Shown here piece by piece: positions 7,289-15,248 of a stretch of DNA of 40,378 nucleotides (positions are counted from its first letter, which is position 1; each line of letters opens with the position of its first letter). The position numbers were made by a program, and so were the translations under genes. Below the pieces are notes generated by a model. The model saw only the letters and a list, made by a program, of their open reading frames with translations. It made no database searches and was not told the origin of the DNA. This DNA comes from DAOLOF01 sp964463605 (GTDB lineage Bacteria > Patescibacteriota > Microgenomatia > UBA1400 > PJMF01): contig CAYXBZ010000003.1 of NCBI GenBank assembly GCA_964463605.1, forward strand, positions 1-40,378, given 5' to 3'.

Positions 7289-8461
7289 ATGTATCGTTCA
7301 AGAAAAAATCATCAGGGTAGTAATCATAGACGCTCGCGCTCTGGGCCAAGAAAGATCAAATCTTTTGATCCCTCAAGCTTAGTTAAACAAGCTGTTATAG
7401 CTCCGTCAAACATCAAAAAATATATCATTCAGCATAAATTTACAGATTTTAATCTGAACCATAAGTTGGAGCAAAATATTTTAGCTTGTGGCTTTCAACA
7501 GCCTACTCCAATTCAGGACCAGGTAATTCCTCTAGTTATGGAAGGCAAAGACGTGGTGGGTCGCGCCAACACCGGCACCGGTAAAACAGGGGCTTTTTTA
7601 ATTCCCTTAATCAACAACTTGCTTCATGATAGTTCAAGAAAAGTGCTGATCATGACTCCCACTAGGGAGCTAGCGGTTCAGATTGAAGACGAGTTTAGAA
7701 CTTTTGCCAGAGGTTTAAGACTTTACTCTACTTTGTGCATTGGCGGAACTTCCATCAATTCTCAAATAAAAAACTTAAGACGCACTCCTCACTTCGTAAT
7801 CGGCACACCAGGCAGATTAATCGACTTGAGCAAGCGCAGCAAAATTAACTTTCATGAATTTGCTGTGATCGTATTAGACGAAGCTGACCGCATGCTAGAT
7901 ATGGGTTTTATCAACGACATGAAGTTTGTCATTCAGCAGCTGCCTAGCCAAAGACAAACGCTATTTTTCTCTGCCACATTACCGGAAACATTAGATCACA
8001 TTATTCATCAATTCGCTACAAACCCTGTTAGAGTTGAAATTCAAAGCCAAAAAGCGGGCAGTAATGTAGATCAAGCAATAGTTCGAGTTAATGGAGGCTC
8101 AAAGGTACAAATGCTCCAAGATTTGCTTAAACAGCAAGGGTTTGACAAGGTTTTAGTTTTTGGTCGCACCAAACATGGCTTGAACAAGTTGCTGGCTAAG
8201 CTAAGCCAAAGCGGCATTAGAGCCACCGCCATTCATGGCAACAAATCACAGAATCAGCGACTCAGAGCTTTAGAACAGTTCTCTAATAATCGAGTTCAGG
8301 TTCTATTGGCAACAGATGTCGCCTCCAGAGGTCTAGACATTCATGATGTGACTCATGTCATTAACTACGACTTACCAGAGAGCTATGAAGCCTACATTCA
8401 CCGCATTGGAAGAACCGGCAGAGCCGGAAAGACCGGAAAAGCGCTGAGTTTTGTGGAGTAG
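7289..8461 (+). CDS. DEAD-box ATP-dependent RNA helicase
   Basis: A 390-residue enzyme that unwinds RNA duplexes using ATP. All core motifs are present: Q motif (FQQPTPIQ, about 69-76), motif I ANTGTGKT (93-100), Ia PTRELA (124-129), Ib TPGR (173-176), II DEAD (197-200), III SAT (228-230), V ATDVASRGLD (341-350), VI HRIGRTGR (371-378). The N-terminus is basic and Arg/Ser-rich (MYRSRKNHQG...RRSRSGPRK) and probably binds RNA. There is almost nothing after motif VI, so it is a minimal helicase without the C-terminal RNA-binding extension of RhlE or CsdA. The ATG at 7289 follows AGAAGGA; an in-frame ATG at 7229 has no such site. Confidence 0.97.
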   Translation: MYRSRKNHQGSNHRRSRSGPRKIKSFDPSSLVKQAVIAPSNIKKYIIQHKFTDFNLNHKLEQNILACGFQQPTPIQDQVIPLVMEGKDVVGRANTGTGKTGAFLIPLINNLLHDSSRKVLIMTPTRELAVQIEDEFRTFARGLRLYSTLCIGGTSINSQIKNLRRTPHFVIGTPGRLIDLSKRSKINFHEFAVIVLDEADRMLDMGFINDMKFVIQQLPSQRQTLFFSATLPETLDHIIHQFATNPVRVEIQSQKAGSNVDQAIVRVNGGSKVQMLQDLLKQQGFDKVLVFGRTKHGLNKLLAKLSQSGIRATAIHGNKSQNQRLRALEQFSNNRVQVLLATDVASRGLDIHDVTHVINYDLPESYEAYIHRIGRTGRAGKTGKALSFVE

Positions 8462-8472
8462 ATTCGAGGCCA

Positions 8473-8980
8473 CTAAACCCCGATCAATTCTTTAGCTGCT
8501 TGGATAAATATACTGTCTCTGGGCACAATGTAAAACTTACCTTCCAAACCTATTGCCTTATTGCTTGATATCAACTTAACCATCTTTTGATAGAGCAACC
8601 ATAACTGCTAAAATCCTTTGGATAATTCCTCGTCTATAAAATTAGCTTCATCTTTTTGACCTTTTACTTTGACCTAATAGCAGTAGGAAATTTGTTCAAT
8701 TTGGTACATCTTTCGATGTTCAGTGATCTTACTAACTTCACCTATCACATCAACCTCACAGCCAATTTCTTCTAAACACTCGCGTTGTAGGGCTGATAAA
8801 GGAGTTTCGCTCTCATCAATACCCCCCTGGTGATTTGTAGTATTTTTGTTTGCTAACGTGAAGTAAGGCAATATGATTATTGCTGTCAAAAACAACTGCT
8901 CATGAGGCTTCTCTGACTGTGTAGGAGGTAGCATCTTCATCTGTGACGTTTTGTGGATTGATTGTTGATAGGAGTTTCAT
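8473..8980 (-). pseudogene. Nudix hydrolase pseudogene
   Basis: A full-length Nudix gene can be reconstructed but it is broken. It begins at the ATG at 8980 (MKLLSTINPQNVTDEDATSY...). Codon 27 is TGA (8900-8902). A run of six C on the plus strand (8822-8827) shifts the frame by one base just before the Nudix box. In the second frame the box is intact: GGIDESETPLSALQ then RECLEEIGC. TAG codons follow at 8674-8676 (after ISYCY) and 8608-8610 (between SKGF and QLWLLYQK), before the natural end at 8473. Three stops and a frameshift exclude a single sequencing error. The original role was probably hydrolysis of a nucleoside diphosphate derivative. Confidence 0.85.
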
Positions 8981-9054
8981 ATGTTAATTCTGAAAAAAAT
9001 TCCCCAAGGTTTCTTTGAGTATAAATAGAGCACAAAAAAATTAAAACTGAGTGA

Positions 9055-9528
9055 TTAAAAAATGGTTGATATCCAATTACCTACAAAATGAGTTATGACA
9101 ACAACAGCCAAACCTATAGCTAAATGCTCTGCTACCACCTTCCACGATTTCTCTTGTTGTTGTCTGGCAATAATAAAACTATAAACAGCTAAAATAGAAA
9201 GTCCCCAAAGAACACTTATTAAAATTGCTTGAGAAAGATCAAAAACTAAAACAGGAGCAATAAAGCTTAAGGCGAAAACTAATTTCGACACAAAAGTGGC
9301 TAAGGTTGCTTCCCAGATTTCTTTGACGGAGTTTTTATTTTGAGATTCTTGAGAAATATGAATACCCAAGGCATCAGAGAAAGAATCGGCAATGGCAATC
9401 GTTAAAATACCGCCTATAACAGCTAGTCTTGAGTTAGTTCCTGAATGTAGACCAACCATCAATCCGAGAGTAGTAATTACTCCAGATGAAAGACCAAAAC
9501 CAAAACCAGTTTTGAAGGAATGCCTCAT
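9055..9528 (-). CDS. VIT1/CCC1-like (DUF125) membrane transporter
   Basis: A 157-residue protein with four to five membrane segments. GFGLSSGVITTLGLMVGLHSG and the block GGILTIAIADSFSDALGIHISQES match the first half of vacuolar-iron-transporter family proteins, whose first and second helices carry the metal-path acidic residues. Family members export Fe(II) or Mn(II) from the cytosol. The protein is shorter than typical VIT1 (about 220-250) and lacks the cytoplasmic metal-binding helix bundle, as in some bacterial relatives. TATAAT at 9536-9541 lies 7 nt before the ATG, so this gene may have its own leaderless transcript although the deaminase gene ends 24 bases upstream. Confidence 0.7.
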   Translation of the reverse strand: MRHSFKTGFGFGLSSGVITTLGLMVGLHSGTNSRLAVIGGILTIAIADSFSDALGIHISQESQNKNSVKEIWEATLATFVSKLVFALSFIAPVLVFDLSQAILISVLWGLSILAVYSFIIARQQQEKSWKVVAEHLAIGLAVVVITHFVGNWISTIF

Positions 9529-9552
9529 TTCTTTGATTATAAATAAAAATAG

Positions 9553-10020
9553 TTATTCAACAATACTCTTTTTCCAATTATCAATTAATTCTAGTGACTC
9601 TTGTTCAAAATCAGGTAAATAAACCAATTCAATCTGACGGGTGTTATTTTTATTGATCTCTTCAATTTTATTGTTTCCTTCATAATATTTTTTTGCAATC
9701 ATTTCATCGGTCTTTCTACATCCGTACACAATTCTTGAAACTCCGGCCCAATTGGCAACAGAGAAACACATCATGCAAGGTTGAAGAGAAGCGTAGAGGG
9801 TAGAACCACTCAGATCGATTGTTTTAAGTCGCTGGCAAGCTTGTCTAATAGTAGCCGTTTCAGCGTGACTGGTAGGATCATTAAGCTTAAATCCCAAACT
9901 AACCCCCTTGGCTATGATCTCATTATCTTTAACTAGTATAACGCCTGCAGGAAACCCGCCTTGCTCAACTGATTTTTTTGCTTGCTGGACAGCTAACTGT
10001 AAAAAGTCTTGATCTGTCAT
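9553..10020 (-). CDS. Nucleoside/base deaminase (CDA fold, guanine-deaminase or TadA type)
   Basis: A 155-residue zinc-dependent deaminase. The zinc and catalytic residues are HAE (His52, Glu54) and PCMMC (Cys82, Cys85). The N-terminal helix and GGFPAGVILVKDNEIIAKG are typical of guanine deaminase (GuaD-like) and tRNA adenosine deaminase relatives. The C-terminal YLPDFEQESLELIDNWKK resembles the guanine-deaminase side more than TadA, which ends with a basic tRNA-binding helix; this is a judgement from memory. It is divergent from the ITPase gene with 29 bases between the start codons, suggesting coordinated purine clean-up or salvage. Confidence 0.85.
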   Translation of the reverse strand: MTDQDFLQLAVQQAKKSVEQGGFPAGVILVKDNEIIAKGVSLGFKLNDPTSHAETATIRQACQRLKTIDLSGSTLYASLQPCMMCFSVANWAGVSRIVYGCRKTDEMIAKKYYEGNNKIEEINKNNTRQIELVYLPDFEQESLELIDNWKKSIVE

Positions 10021-10027
10021 GATTATG

Positions 10028-10035
10028 ATTATAAT
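10028..10035. promoter_or_regulatory. Shared bidirectional -10 element between deaminase and ITPase genes
   Basis: ATTATAAT is read as TATAAT on both strands: minus 10028-10033, 7 nt before the deaminase ATG, and plus 10030-10035, 14 nt before the ITPase ATG. The gap between the genes is only 29 bases, so both promoters must overlap and only one polymerase could occupy it at a time. Confidence 0.5.
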
Positions 10036-10049
10036 ATAACTCAGACACT

Positions 10050-10610
10050 ATGAAAATCAACCTTTTTACCAACAATCAATTCAAGATTGAGACAGCCAAA
10101 CTAGCCTTTACCCCTTTTAAGATTGAGGTTTTTCCTATTACATTAGAGATACCTGAAATTCAAGCAGATAATAACCTGAGTATCGCTCGCCACTCTGCAC
10201 TTGCTGCAGCAAAGTTGATAAATGAACCAGTGGCGCGAGAGGACCACGGCTTTTATCTTAATGCTTTTCCTGGTTGGCCAGGACAGTACATGGCTCACAC
10301 AGAGCAAAAGATTCCAGCAAAAGATATCTTAAATCTTCTTAATGAAAAAGACAGAACTGGATATTTTGAAATGGCTTTAGCTTACGCCTCGCCGAATGGT
10401 GAGATCAGTCAGTTTTCTTTTCAACTGCCGTGCACAATTGCTCGCGAAATTCACTCGGGCAGCAAAGATTTTGGCTGGGACTCAATTATTTGCTTGAAAG
10501 ATGAGACTAGAACACTTAGCGACTATCCCCAAGAAGAAAGAGTTCACTTTTTTACTCAAAACTATGTTGAACTGGCAAAAGAGATTACTAAAGGTGAGAT
10601 TGAAGCTTAG
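10050..10610 (+). CDS. Non-canonical purine NTP pyrophosphatase (RdgB/HAM1-like)
   Basis: A 186-residue protein of the ITPase fold, which hydrolyses dITP, ITP and XTP to monophosphates and keeps deaminated purines out of nucleic acid. Visible family marks: the start INLFTNNQFKIETAKLAF (normally TxNxxK), the strand PEIQADN, AREDHGFYLNAFPGWPGQY (normally (A)DDSGLxVdALxGxPGvyS), YFEMALAYASPNGE and the late block DFGWDSIICLKDETRTL with GWD for the base-recognition loop. The usual DDSG is EDHG here, which is atypical. It is paired head to head with the deaminase, whose products on nucleotides are the substrates of this enzyme. Confidence 0.85.
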   Translation: MKINLFTNNQFKIETAKLAFTPFKIEVFPITLEIPEIQADNNLSIARHSALAAAKLINEPVAREDHGFYLNAFPGWPGQYMAHTEQKIPAKDILNLLNEKDRTGYFEMALAYASPNGEISQFSFQLPCTIAREIHSGSKDFGWDSIICLKDETRTLSDYPQEERVHFFTQNYVELAKEITKGEIEA

Positions 10611-10776
10611 AAAAGCTATTACTGGCTAGTTGAAGTATCCGCTCCAACAGCAATAATATCAATAAATGAAGCAATTTAAATAAAGTTTATCCCAAGCTTT
10701 TTATCTAACTAAATCCATCCATTCAACAAATATACCGCTCAGTAAGCAGTAGCAATTCGAAAGGTAACAGCGACGG

Positions 10777-11864
10777 TTACCCTCCAGGGCAAATATTTTC
10801 ACAAGGCACGCCGTCGTTATCACCATCTCTTCTCGTGCACCCACACACTTCAAGCTGATAATANNNNNNNNNNCGCCACAAGTTTTTGAACAATTGCAAG
10901 TATAAGAATCATTTATCAAAGGTTTGCTTGTCTCCTGTGTTTCAGTACTGGCGTCGTTTTGTACATTATCCATAGGTGGCAAGGTGAGCTGCTTAGTTGG
11001 AACAAGCGTTGGTTCACGATGAGGGATAGAAGTTGGCAAAGTAGACGGCTTTAATGTAGGCTTTGGAGGTGGTGTAGCCATAGGTTCTATGCATGCTTCT
11101 GGATTCCATAAACCCAGCTCCTGTTCTTTGGCTTTCTCCTGGGCCTTATCATATAGTCCGATATATTGATGAGGAGAGCTTCCATAAGGAGTGGATTCTG
11201 CATAGCCTAGCTTAATCATTTCAAGTCCAACGTCAGTCTCATCTTCTAAATATACAAAGCGAAGTAAGCGACCATATTGATCCCTCTCATTTTGTGTTTC
11301 ATCAATTTCTAGACTCACATTTTTACCTAAGACAAGTTTTTCCATTTTTTTGCTAGCTTCTTCACCCAGGCATTCAACTGTTTTCCTGGGATCAACTGTT
11401 TCTGGAGTGTTCATATTAACTAGGCGCACAGTTTCCTGTTTATCGTCAAGGGAAACCTTAATTGTATCTCCATCGATCACATCGGTTACTTGATAAAATA
11501 CTATTTTTGATTCGGATGTCTCTGTATCAACTTCACTCTCAATAAAAGTGTTGTTCCCGGCAACTTGGGATGGTTTTTCTTGTATTTCGGGCGTTGATTC
11601 TGAAGGAGTTATAAAAAAACCAAATAAGGTAAGAAAAAAGATGCTTAAACCAATTTTGAGCAGCACTATTTTGTTTTTTTCCAGAGAACTAGACAGATAT
11701 TCACTAATAGCAGGAGAAAAAAGGGAGCCAAAAGCGATAAGAGAGACGCCGGCGATCAAGTCACCAGAAATTATCCCAGCCAAACCAGCTAAACCAATGA
11801 TAGTAGTAGCTAACCAGCCAGCGATCAAGGATACTTTGCTTAAAGCTTGTTTACGATTAAGCAT
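10777..11864 (-). CDS. Membrane-anchored thermonuclease (SNase) with Excalibur-like C-terminus, interrupted by an assembly gap
   Basis: The N-terminus has two hydrophobic segments (about 12-45 and 65-85), then an outside staphylococcal-nuclease domain (about 121-255): VTDVIDGDTIKVSL with Asp131/Asp133, VRLVNMNTPE with Arg147 and Glu155, and NERDQYGRLL with the second Arg. A Pro/Thr-rich linker follows. Ten N bases lie at 10864-10873. Beyond them the frame giving sense is not the one continued by ten bases: it reads YYQLEVCGC, RDGDNDGVPCENICPGG and a TAA at 10777. This is the calcium-loop part of an Excalibur domain, preceded before the gap by its CNCSKTC. The true gap must be 2 modulo 3. Likely role: extracellular DNA or RNA degradation for nucleotide uptake. 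Confidence 0.85.
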
Positions 11865-11878
11865 AATCAGAGTAAAGC

Positions 11879-11962
11879 CTAACTCTCAATTATAATTGTT
11901 GGTCCGTTTTTAAGCCACAGTTCTACGAGCTGTCGTTCTTGAAAGTTTATTTGTTTTGGCAT
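11879..11962 (-). pseudogene. Possible remnant of an IS30-type transposase N-terminus
   Basis: A 27-codon frame starts MPKQINFQERQLVELWLKNG and stops soon after. The opening resembles the beginning of IS30-family transposases (MPK.(L/I)(T)..ER..I..(L/W)L..G), just before their helix-turn-helix. Nothing downstream matches, because the nuclease gene begins 14 bases beyond the stop. The match is short, so chance is possible. The following stretch, 11963-12267, holds no gene I can recognise. Confidence 0.3.
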
Positions 11963-12267
11963 ATCCAAACTATTTTAACTGTTCGGATTCGTTTTAGAAC
12001 TTACATCTTTTATCTTTAAACGAGGAGTGAGCATAGTCAGATTCTATCTAACCTTAAAAGTAATGCAACGAGCAGGCGTGAGTATTCAGACGCAGACACA
12101 GGTTTAGTGTGTTTTTGTGTTAGGGAGGAATTTTATATTCCTATAGTGAACTATCTTCAAATTAGTTTTTTTCACTTTAGAAAAAGAATCACACATAATA
12201 TGATTTAGTCATCCCAATTTCAGGCACTTTTTCTCAATTGACTCCAACAAGACACCGCCCCGAACCT

Positions 12268-12290
12268 TAAATCTGTTTCCAACAGATTTA
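12268..12290. repeat. Perfect 10-bp palindrome upstream of the guanylate-kinase-like gene
   Basis: TAAATCTGTT and its exact complement surround a TCC loop. It lies 35 bases upstream of the -10 box of the next gene, in an otherwise empty stretch. It could be an operator or one of the short tri-loop palindromes scattered in this genome. No T-run follows. Confidence 0.6.
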
Positions 12291-12301
12291 TCATGACTTA
12301 A

Positions 12302-12331
12302 TTCAAAATATTTATCATGTATTGATATAAT
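12302..12331 (+). promoter_or_regulatory. Leaderless promoter of the guanylate-kinase-like gene
   Basis: TTCAAA (12302-12307) and TATAAT (12326-12331) are 18 nt apart. The -10 is followed by six bases and then ATG at 12338, so the start codon should be at or next to the first transcribed base. This decides the start against the in-frame ATG at 12332, which would lie upstream of the transcript. Confidence 0.55.
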
Positions 12332-12337
12332 ATGATC

Positions 12338-12925
12338 ATGTTTGAAAGATTTATCATAGGGTTGGTGGGACCTTCAGGCGTTGGTAAAGGGTATGCCAAG
12401 GAAGCTTTAAAAAGGAATTTACCAAAAATAAGAGAGCCTGTTGTAGTAACTACTAGGCCTCAAAGAAAGACTGATGGCCCAGATAGAAAAGCGGGTGTTG
12501 CTATTGAGACTTTTCAGAAACAAACACAGGCTGGTGAGATTAAATTTGCTCATCAACCTTTTGGACCAGATGGTGATTGGTATGGCTTTGATCAGCAAAG
12601 CCTAACTCATAAGGATGGCGAGTTAATCTTGACTGAAGTACACCCAGAGAATGTCGAACCATTTAGAGAAGAGTTCCCTGAAGGATTGCTGTTAATTGCT
12701 TTGGTAGCAAGTCAAGATTACCTAGAATCAAATTTACGATCAAGAGGTAGTGAAGATGAGGAGAGCCTTAAATTAAGACTAGTTACAGCTCGCAGAGAAA
12801 CTGATCAAATTGTCTATCTACAATCCAAAGGACAAGTTGACTTAGTGGTAGAAGTTAATCAAAACAATCGAGGTGGCCTGGATGATCTTATAACTATCGT
12901 TACTCTTACTTTATTACAAATGTAA
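12338..12925 (+). CDS. Guanylate-kinase-like P-loop protein
   Basis: A 195-residue P-loop protein with the order of GMP kinase: phosphate loop GPSGVGKG (residues 11-18), VVTTRPQRKTDGPDR for the GMP-binding arm, KFAHQPFGPDGDWYGFD, and a C-terminal helix pair with RLVTARRE. Two departures matter. The Ser/Thr that normally follows the P-loop Lys and binds Mg is Gly (GKG), and spacing in the lid is altered. It may therefore be a divergent kinase of another nucleotide, or inactive. The DHODH/PreA-like gene begins 11 bases downstream, so the two form an operon and probably act in one pathway of base or nucleotide metabolism. Confidence 0.7.
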   Translation: MFERFIIGLVGPSGVGKGYAKEALKRNLPKIREPVVVTTRPQRKTDGPDRKAGVAIETFQKQTQAGEIKFAHQPFGPDGDWYGFDQQSLTHKDGELILTEVHPENVEPFREEFPEGLLLIALVASQDYLESNLRSRGSEDEESLKLRLVTARRETDQIVYLQSKGQVDLVVEVNQNNRGGLDDLITIVTLTLLQM

Positions 12926-12936
12926 AGCAAAAAATT

Positions 12937-14145
12937 ATGTCAAAAGAAGAATATAGAATTTCCCCCACCCTAATTGAACAAGATCCCAAAAAAAGATTGG
13001 AAGTAGATCTGTTTGGCACAAAATTACCAAGTCCTTTAATCTTAGGCTCTGGTACTTTAGTCGAAAAACAAGAGCAAATGGATCCATATCTATTAGCTGG
13101 GGCTGGAGCTGTTGTTCCAAGAACTACTAGAAAGGTTATGACGCGCCAAGTCCACCCATCACCACATTTATATCAAACTGGACATAGGGGTAAGGAAATG
13201 ATGCTAAATGCTGAGTGGACTGGCGCTGATATTGAATATTGGCGCCCAAATCTAGAAAGATTAGCAGAAACGAAACAGGTAATCATGTCCATTTCTGGTA
13301 GAGATATACCAGGCTGCATCGAAGTTTGCAAAACTTTAGATCAATATCATTGGCCTTATTTAGAGATTAATGTTGGCTGTGCTCACAGTAATAGTCATCA
13401 TGGATTTATTACTAGAAATGGTGATCATATTAGAAAATTAGTTGATTCAATCAAATCTGCAGGAGTGCAAACACCTATCGCAATTAAACTAGGCCACTCT
13501 GATCTAATAGTACCCTTAGCCGAAATTGCAAAAGAGGCGGGTGCTGATGCCATTGTGGCAATAAATACCTATGGCCCTTTATTTGATTTTGATATAGGTC
13601 AAGGTGGCGTTGCTAATCCAGTTTTAGGTATAGGCGGCGCTAAAGGTGGCATGTCTGGGAAACCTTTATTTAATATTGCCTTAACTGATATTGCAGAAAT
13701 AAGCTATCAAGTAGGTATACCTGCAATTGGTTGCGGCGGTGTTTCTACAGCAGAAGATGTAATAAAAATGATGATGGCAGGAGCAGCAGCAGTGCAAATA
13801 TATACAGCTGCTCATGTTAGAGGAATAAATGCTCCTCAATTTTTTACTCAACTAAATGGAAATTTAATAGCATATATGGACAAAAAGGGTATAGAAACAG
13901 CCTCTCTGACAAATGGAAAGGCACTGAGCCTTTTAAGTCAAGAAACCAACCTAGATCCATTAATACCAGAATTTCATAGTGAAAATTGTACGGGTTGTCA
14001 AAAGTGTATGAGTATTTGTTTACCAAGAGCTTTGACCGGAGCAAAAACCAAAAACGTAGTTATCGAGGAAAGTAAATGTATTGGGTGCGGACATTGTACT
14101 AGTGTTTGCCCAACTCAAGCTTTAACAATGAAAGAGAGAAATTAG
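12937..14145 (+). CDS. Dihydroorotate/dihydropyrimidine dehydrogenase-like flavoprotein with C-terminal 2x[4Fe-4S]
   Basis: A 402-residue fusion. Residues 1-330 form an FMN-binding TIM barrel of the DHODH/PreA class, with PSPLILGSGT at the first strand, PIAIKLGHS, and the phosphate-binding end IGCGGVSTAEDVIKMMMAGA then AAVQIYTA. Residues 351-391 are a ferredoxin with two four-cysteine sets (351/354/357/361 and 381/384/387/391). The layout matches PreA of NAD-dependent dihydropyrimidine dehydrogenase, whose partner PreT is not in the window. The segment normally reading N(I/L)SCPN is NVGCAHSNSH here, so the substrate pocket differs and neither uracil nor orotate should be assumed. It is coupled to the kinase-like gene upstream. 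Confidence 0.8.
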   Translation: MSKEEYRISPTLIEQDPKKRLEVDLFGTKLPSPLILGSGTLVEKQEQMDPYLLAGAGAVVPRTTRKVMTRQVHPSPHLYQTGHRGKEMMLNAEWTGADIEYWRPNLERLAETKQVIMSISGRDIPGCIEVCKTLDQYHWPYLEINVGCAHSNSHHGFITRNGDHIRKLVDSIKSAGVQTPIAIKLGHSDLIVPLAEIAKEAGADAIVAINTYGPLFDFDIGQGGVANPVLGIGGAKGGMSGKPLFNIALTDIAEISYQVGIPAIGCGGVSTAEDVIKMMMAGAAAVQIYTAAHVRGINAPQFFTQLNGNLIAYMDKKGIETASLTNGKALSLLSQETNLDPLIPEFHSENCTGCQKCMSICLPRALTGAKTKNVVIEESKCIGCGHCTSVCPTQALTMKERN

Positions 14146-14420
14146 GTTCTGACCCTTCTTACATTACTTTGTTCTAATTCATAAGCTCTTCTCCCATGAA
14201 TAAGGGTTAAAAAAGCCACCGCAACAATAGGTTCACACTGAGTACAATAAATAATTGCTCCTAATTCTAGCTCTTCACTTATCTGACCCGTGTAATCTCT
14301 TCCTATCTCATCCTCATAACATTTAATCAATCTACCACCACCAATTTTACGATACCGCCAAAGTTTATGACCTTTATCACAATAAACCGTTAAAGATTTT
14401 ACTTTTTCTTTGTTTCCCAT
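14142..14420 (-). CDS. Small zinc-ribbon-like hypothetical protein
   Basis: A 92-residue protein of unknown function. It has the metal-ligand pattern C-x2-GH (VYCDKGHKLWRYRKIGGG), a single Cys (IKCYEDEIG) and C-x2-C (IIYCTQCEP), which together suggest one structural zinc site. The C-terminus is basic (HGRRAYELEQSNVRRVRT). Its last four bases overlap the end of the convergent flavoprotein gene. The frame is bounded by a normal ATG, and its composition is protein-like. I recognise no family. Confidence 0.65.
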   Translation of the reverse strand: MGNKEKVKSLTVYCDKGHKLWRYRKIGGGRLIKCYEDEIGRDYTGQISEELELGAIIYCTQCEPIVAVAFLTLIHGRRAYELEQSNVRRVRT

Positions 14421-14455
14421 AAGATAAAAATCTTACAAGCTGTGATAACCTCTAC

Positions 14456-15085
14456 TCAATAATATAAGTCTTTCTCACCATTTAAGTATCGTCTTGCCAG
14501 TAGCGATATTTTGAAATGATAGTTATCCCAATTATAAGGAAAACTATCATGATTAACCTTTACCTCAAAGTTTTCACCTTCATTATTTAACCCACAAGCA
14601 AGAAACTCTTTTTTATCTAAATGGAGTTTGATTAAATCGTCAACCGGACAAGATACAATTGCGCTTACTTCATTTATTTCAAGCTGATAAGTCTCTAGAG
14701 ATGAGTTGTCAGTTACAAAGAAGATATCAACCACATTGTGATGAAGTGAGCCATGAACATCGGGGCCAACATGAAGCTTTCTTCCTAGATAAACTATTTC
14801 ATCTTTTTTGTATTGCTTTCCCAGTTCCTCATCAACCTCTCGCAACCCATCGAATATTGTCTCTCCCGCCATATAATGACCTCCAGCTGTCACGTCTAGT
14901 TTATTTGGCGCCCAAGTTGACCGAGAACTTCTCTGCTGATATATCACTGAAGGAGTTGGTTTATCCTGGAGAATCCAAAGGTTAAAGGTGCCAATCCAAT
15001 CCCCATGAGCAATCGCTTGGCTTCGAGATTTAACAACTCCACTTTTTTCAAAGGTTGGAGGTACAAGAATATCTACATTTTCCAT
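14456..15085 (-). CDS. Nudix hydrolase
   Basis: A 209-residue protein with the Nudix fold. The box runs from GGHYMAGETIFDGL to REVDEELG, matching G-x5-E-x7-REUxEExGU with the metal-binding Glu residues in place. The preceding strand (VIYQQRSSRSTWAPNKLDVT) and the long C-terminal part resemble the IDI-like / MutT-like Nudix proteins that handle isoprenoid or sugar diphosphates, where R-S-x..(K)..PNxxD..aGGH is common. I do not assign a substrate. It starts from a leaderless-type promoter (TATAAT at 15092-15097). The zinc-ribbon gene follows 35 bases downstream. Confidence 0.85.
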   Translation of the reverse strand: MENVDILVPPTFEKSGVVKSRSQAIAHGDWIGTFNLWILQDKPTPSVIYQQRSSRSTWAPNKLDVTAGGHYMAGETIFDGLREVDEELGKQYKKDEIVYLGRKLHVGPDVHGSLHHNVVDIFFVTDNSSLETYQLEINEVSAIVSCPVDDLIKLHLDKKEFLACGLNNEGENFEVKVNHDSFPYNWDNYHFKISLLARRYLNGEKDLYY

Positions 15086-15091
15086 GAGGTA

Positions 15092-15097
15092 ATTATA
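15092..15097 (-). promoter_or_regulatory. -10 box giving a leaderless start for the Nudix gene
   Basis: TATAAT on the minus strand is separated from the ATG at 15085 by exactly six bases. There is no room for a ribosome-binding site after the expected transcription start. Confidence 0.55.
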
Positions 15098-15134
15098 CCA
15101 AAGGTATGAGTATCAAGCTTGAGTTTAGAAAAGG

Positions 15135-15206
15135 CTCCCCGGGTAGGATTCGAACCTACAACCTTGAAGTTAACAGCTTCCTGCTCAGCCATTGAGCTAC
15201 CGGGGA
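15135..15206 (-). tRNA. tRNA-Asn (GTT)
   Basis: The minus strand folds into a standard cloverleaf: acceptor TCCCCGG with CCGGGGA, D-stem GCTC/GAGC, anticodon loop CTGTTAA giving anticodon GTT, T-stem GTAGG/CCTAC with TTCGAAT loop, discriminator G. One mismatch sits at the outer pair of the anticodon stem (G with A). The CCA end is not encoded (CCT follows), so a CCA-adding enzyme is needed. Confidence 0.93.
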
Positions 15207-15248
15207 TTAATCTTCACTTGTTAATATATCTTTTCTCATGAAAAGATG

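Noticed and set aside
8900..8902. In-frame TGA in the Nudix gene as evidence for UGA recoding, as in SR1/Gracilibacteria
   Set aside because: Intact genes here end in TGA (for example at 5638-5640 and 2973-2975), and the same Nudix gene also has TAG stops and a frameshift. It is a pseudogene under the standard code.
14659..14985. Open frame of 108 codons on the plus strand opposite the Nudix gene
   Set aside because: The minus strand carries a complete Nudix box in the same place, and the plus-strand translation shows no family features.
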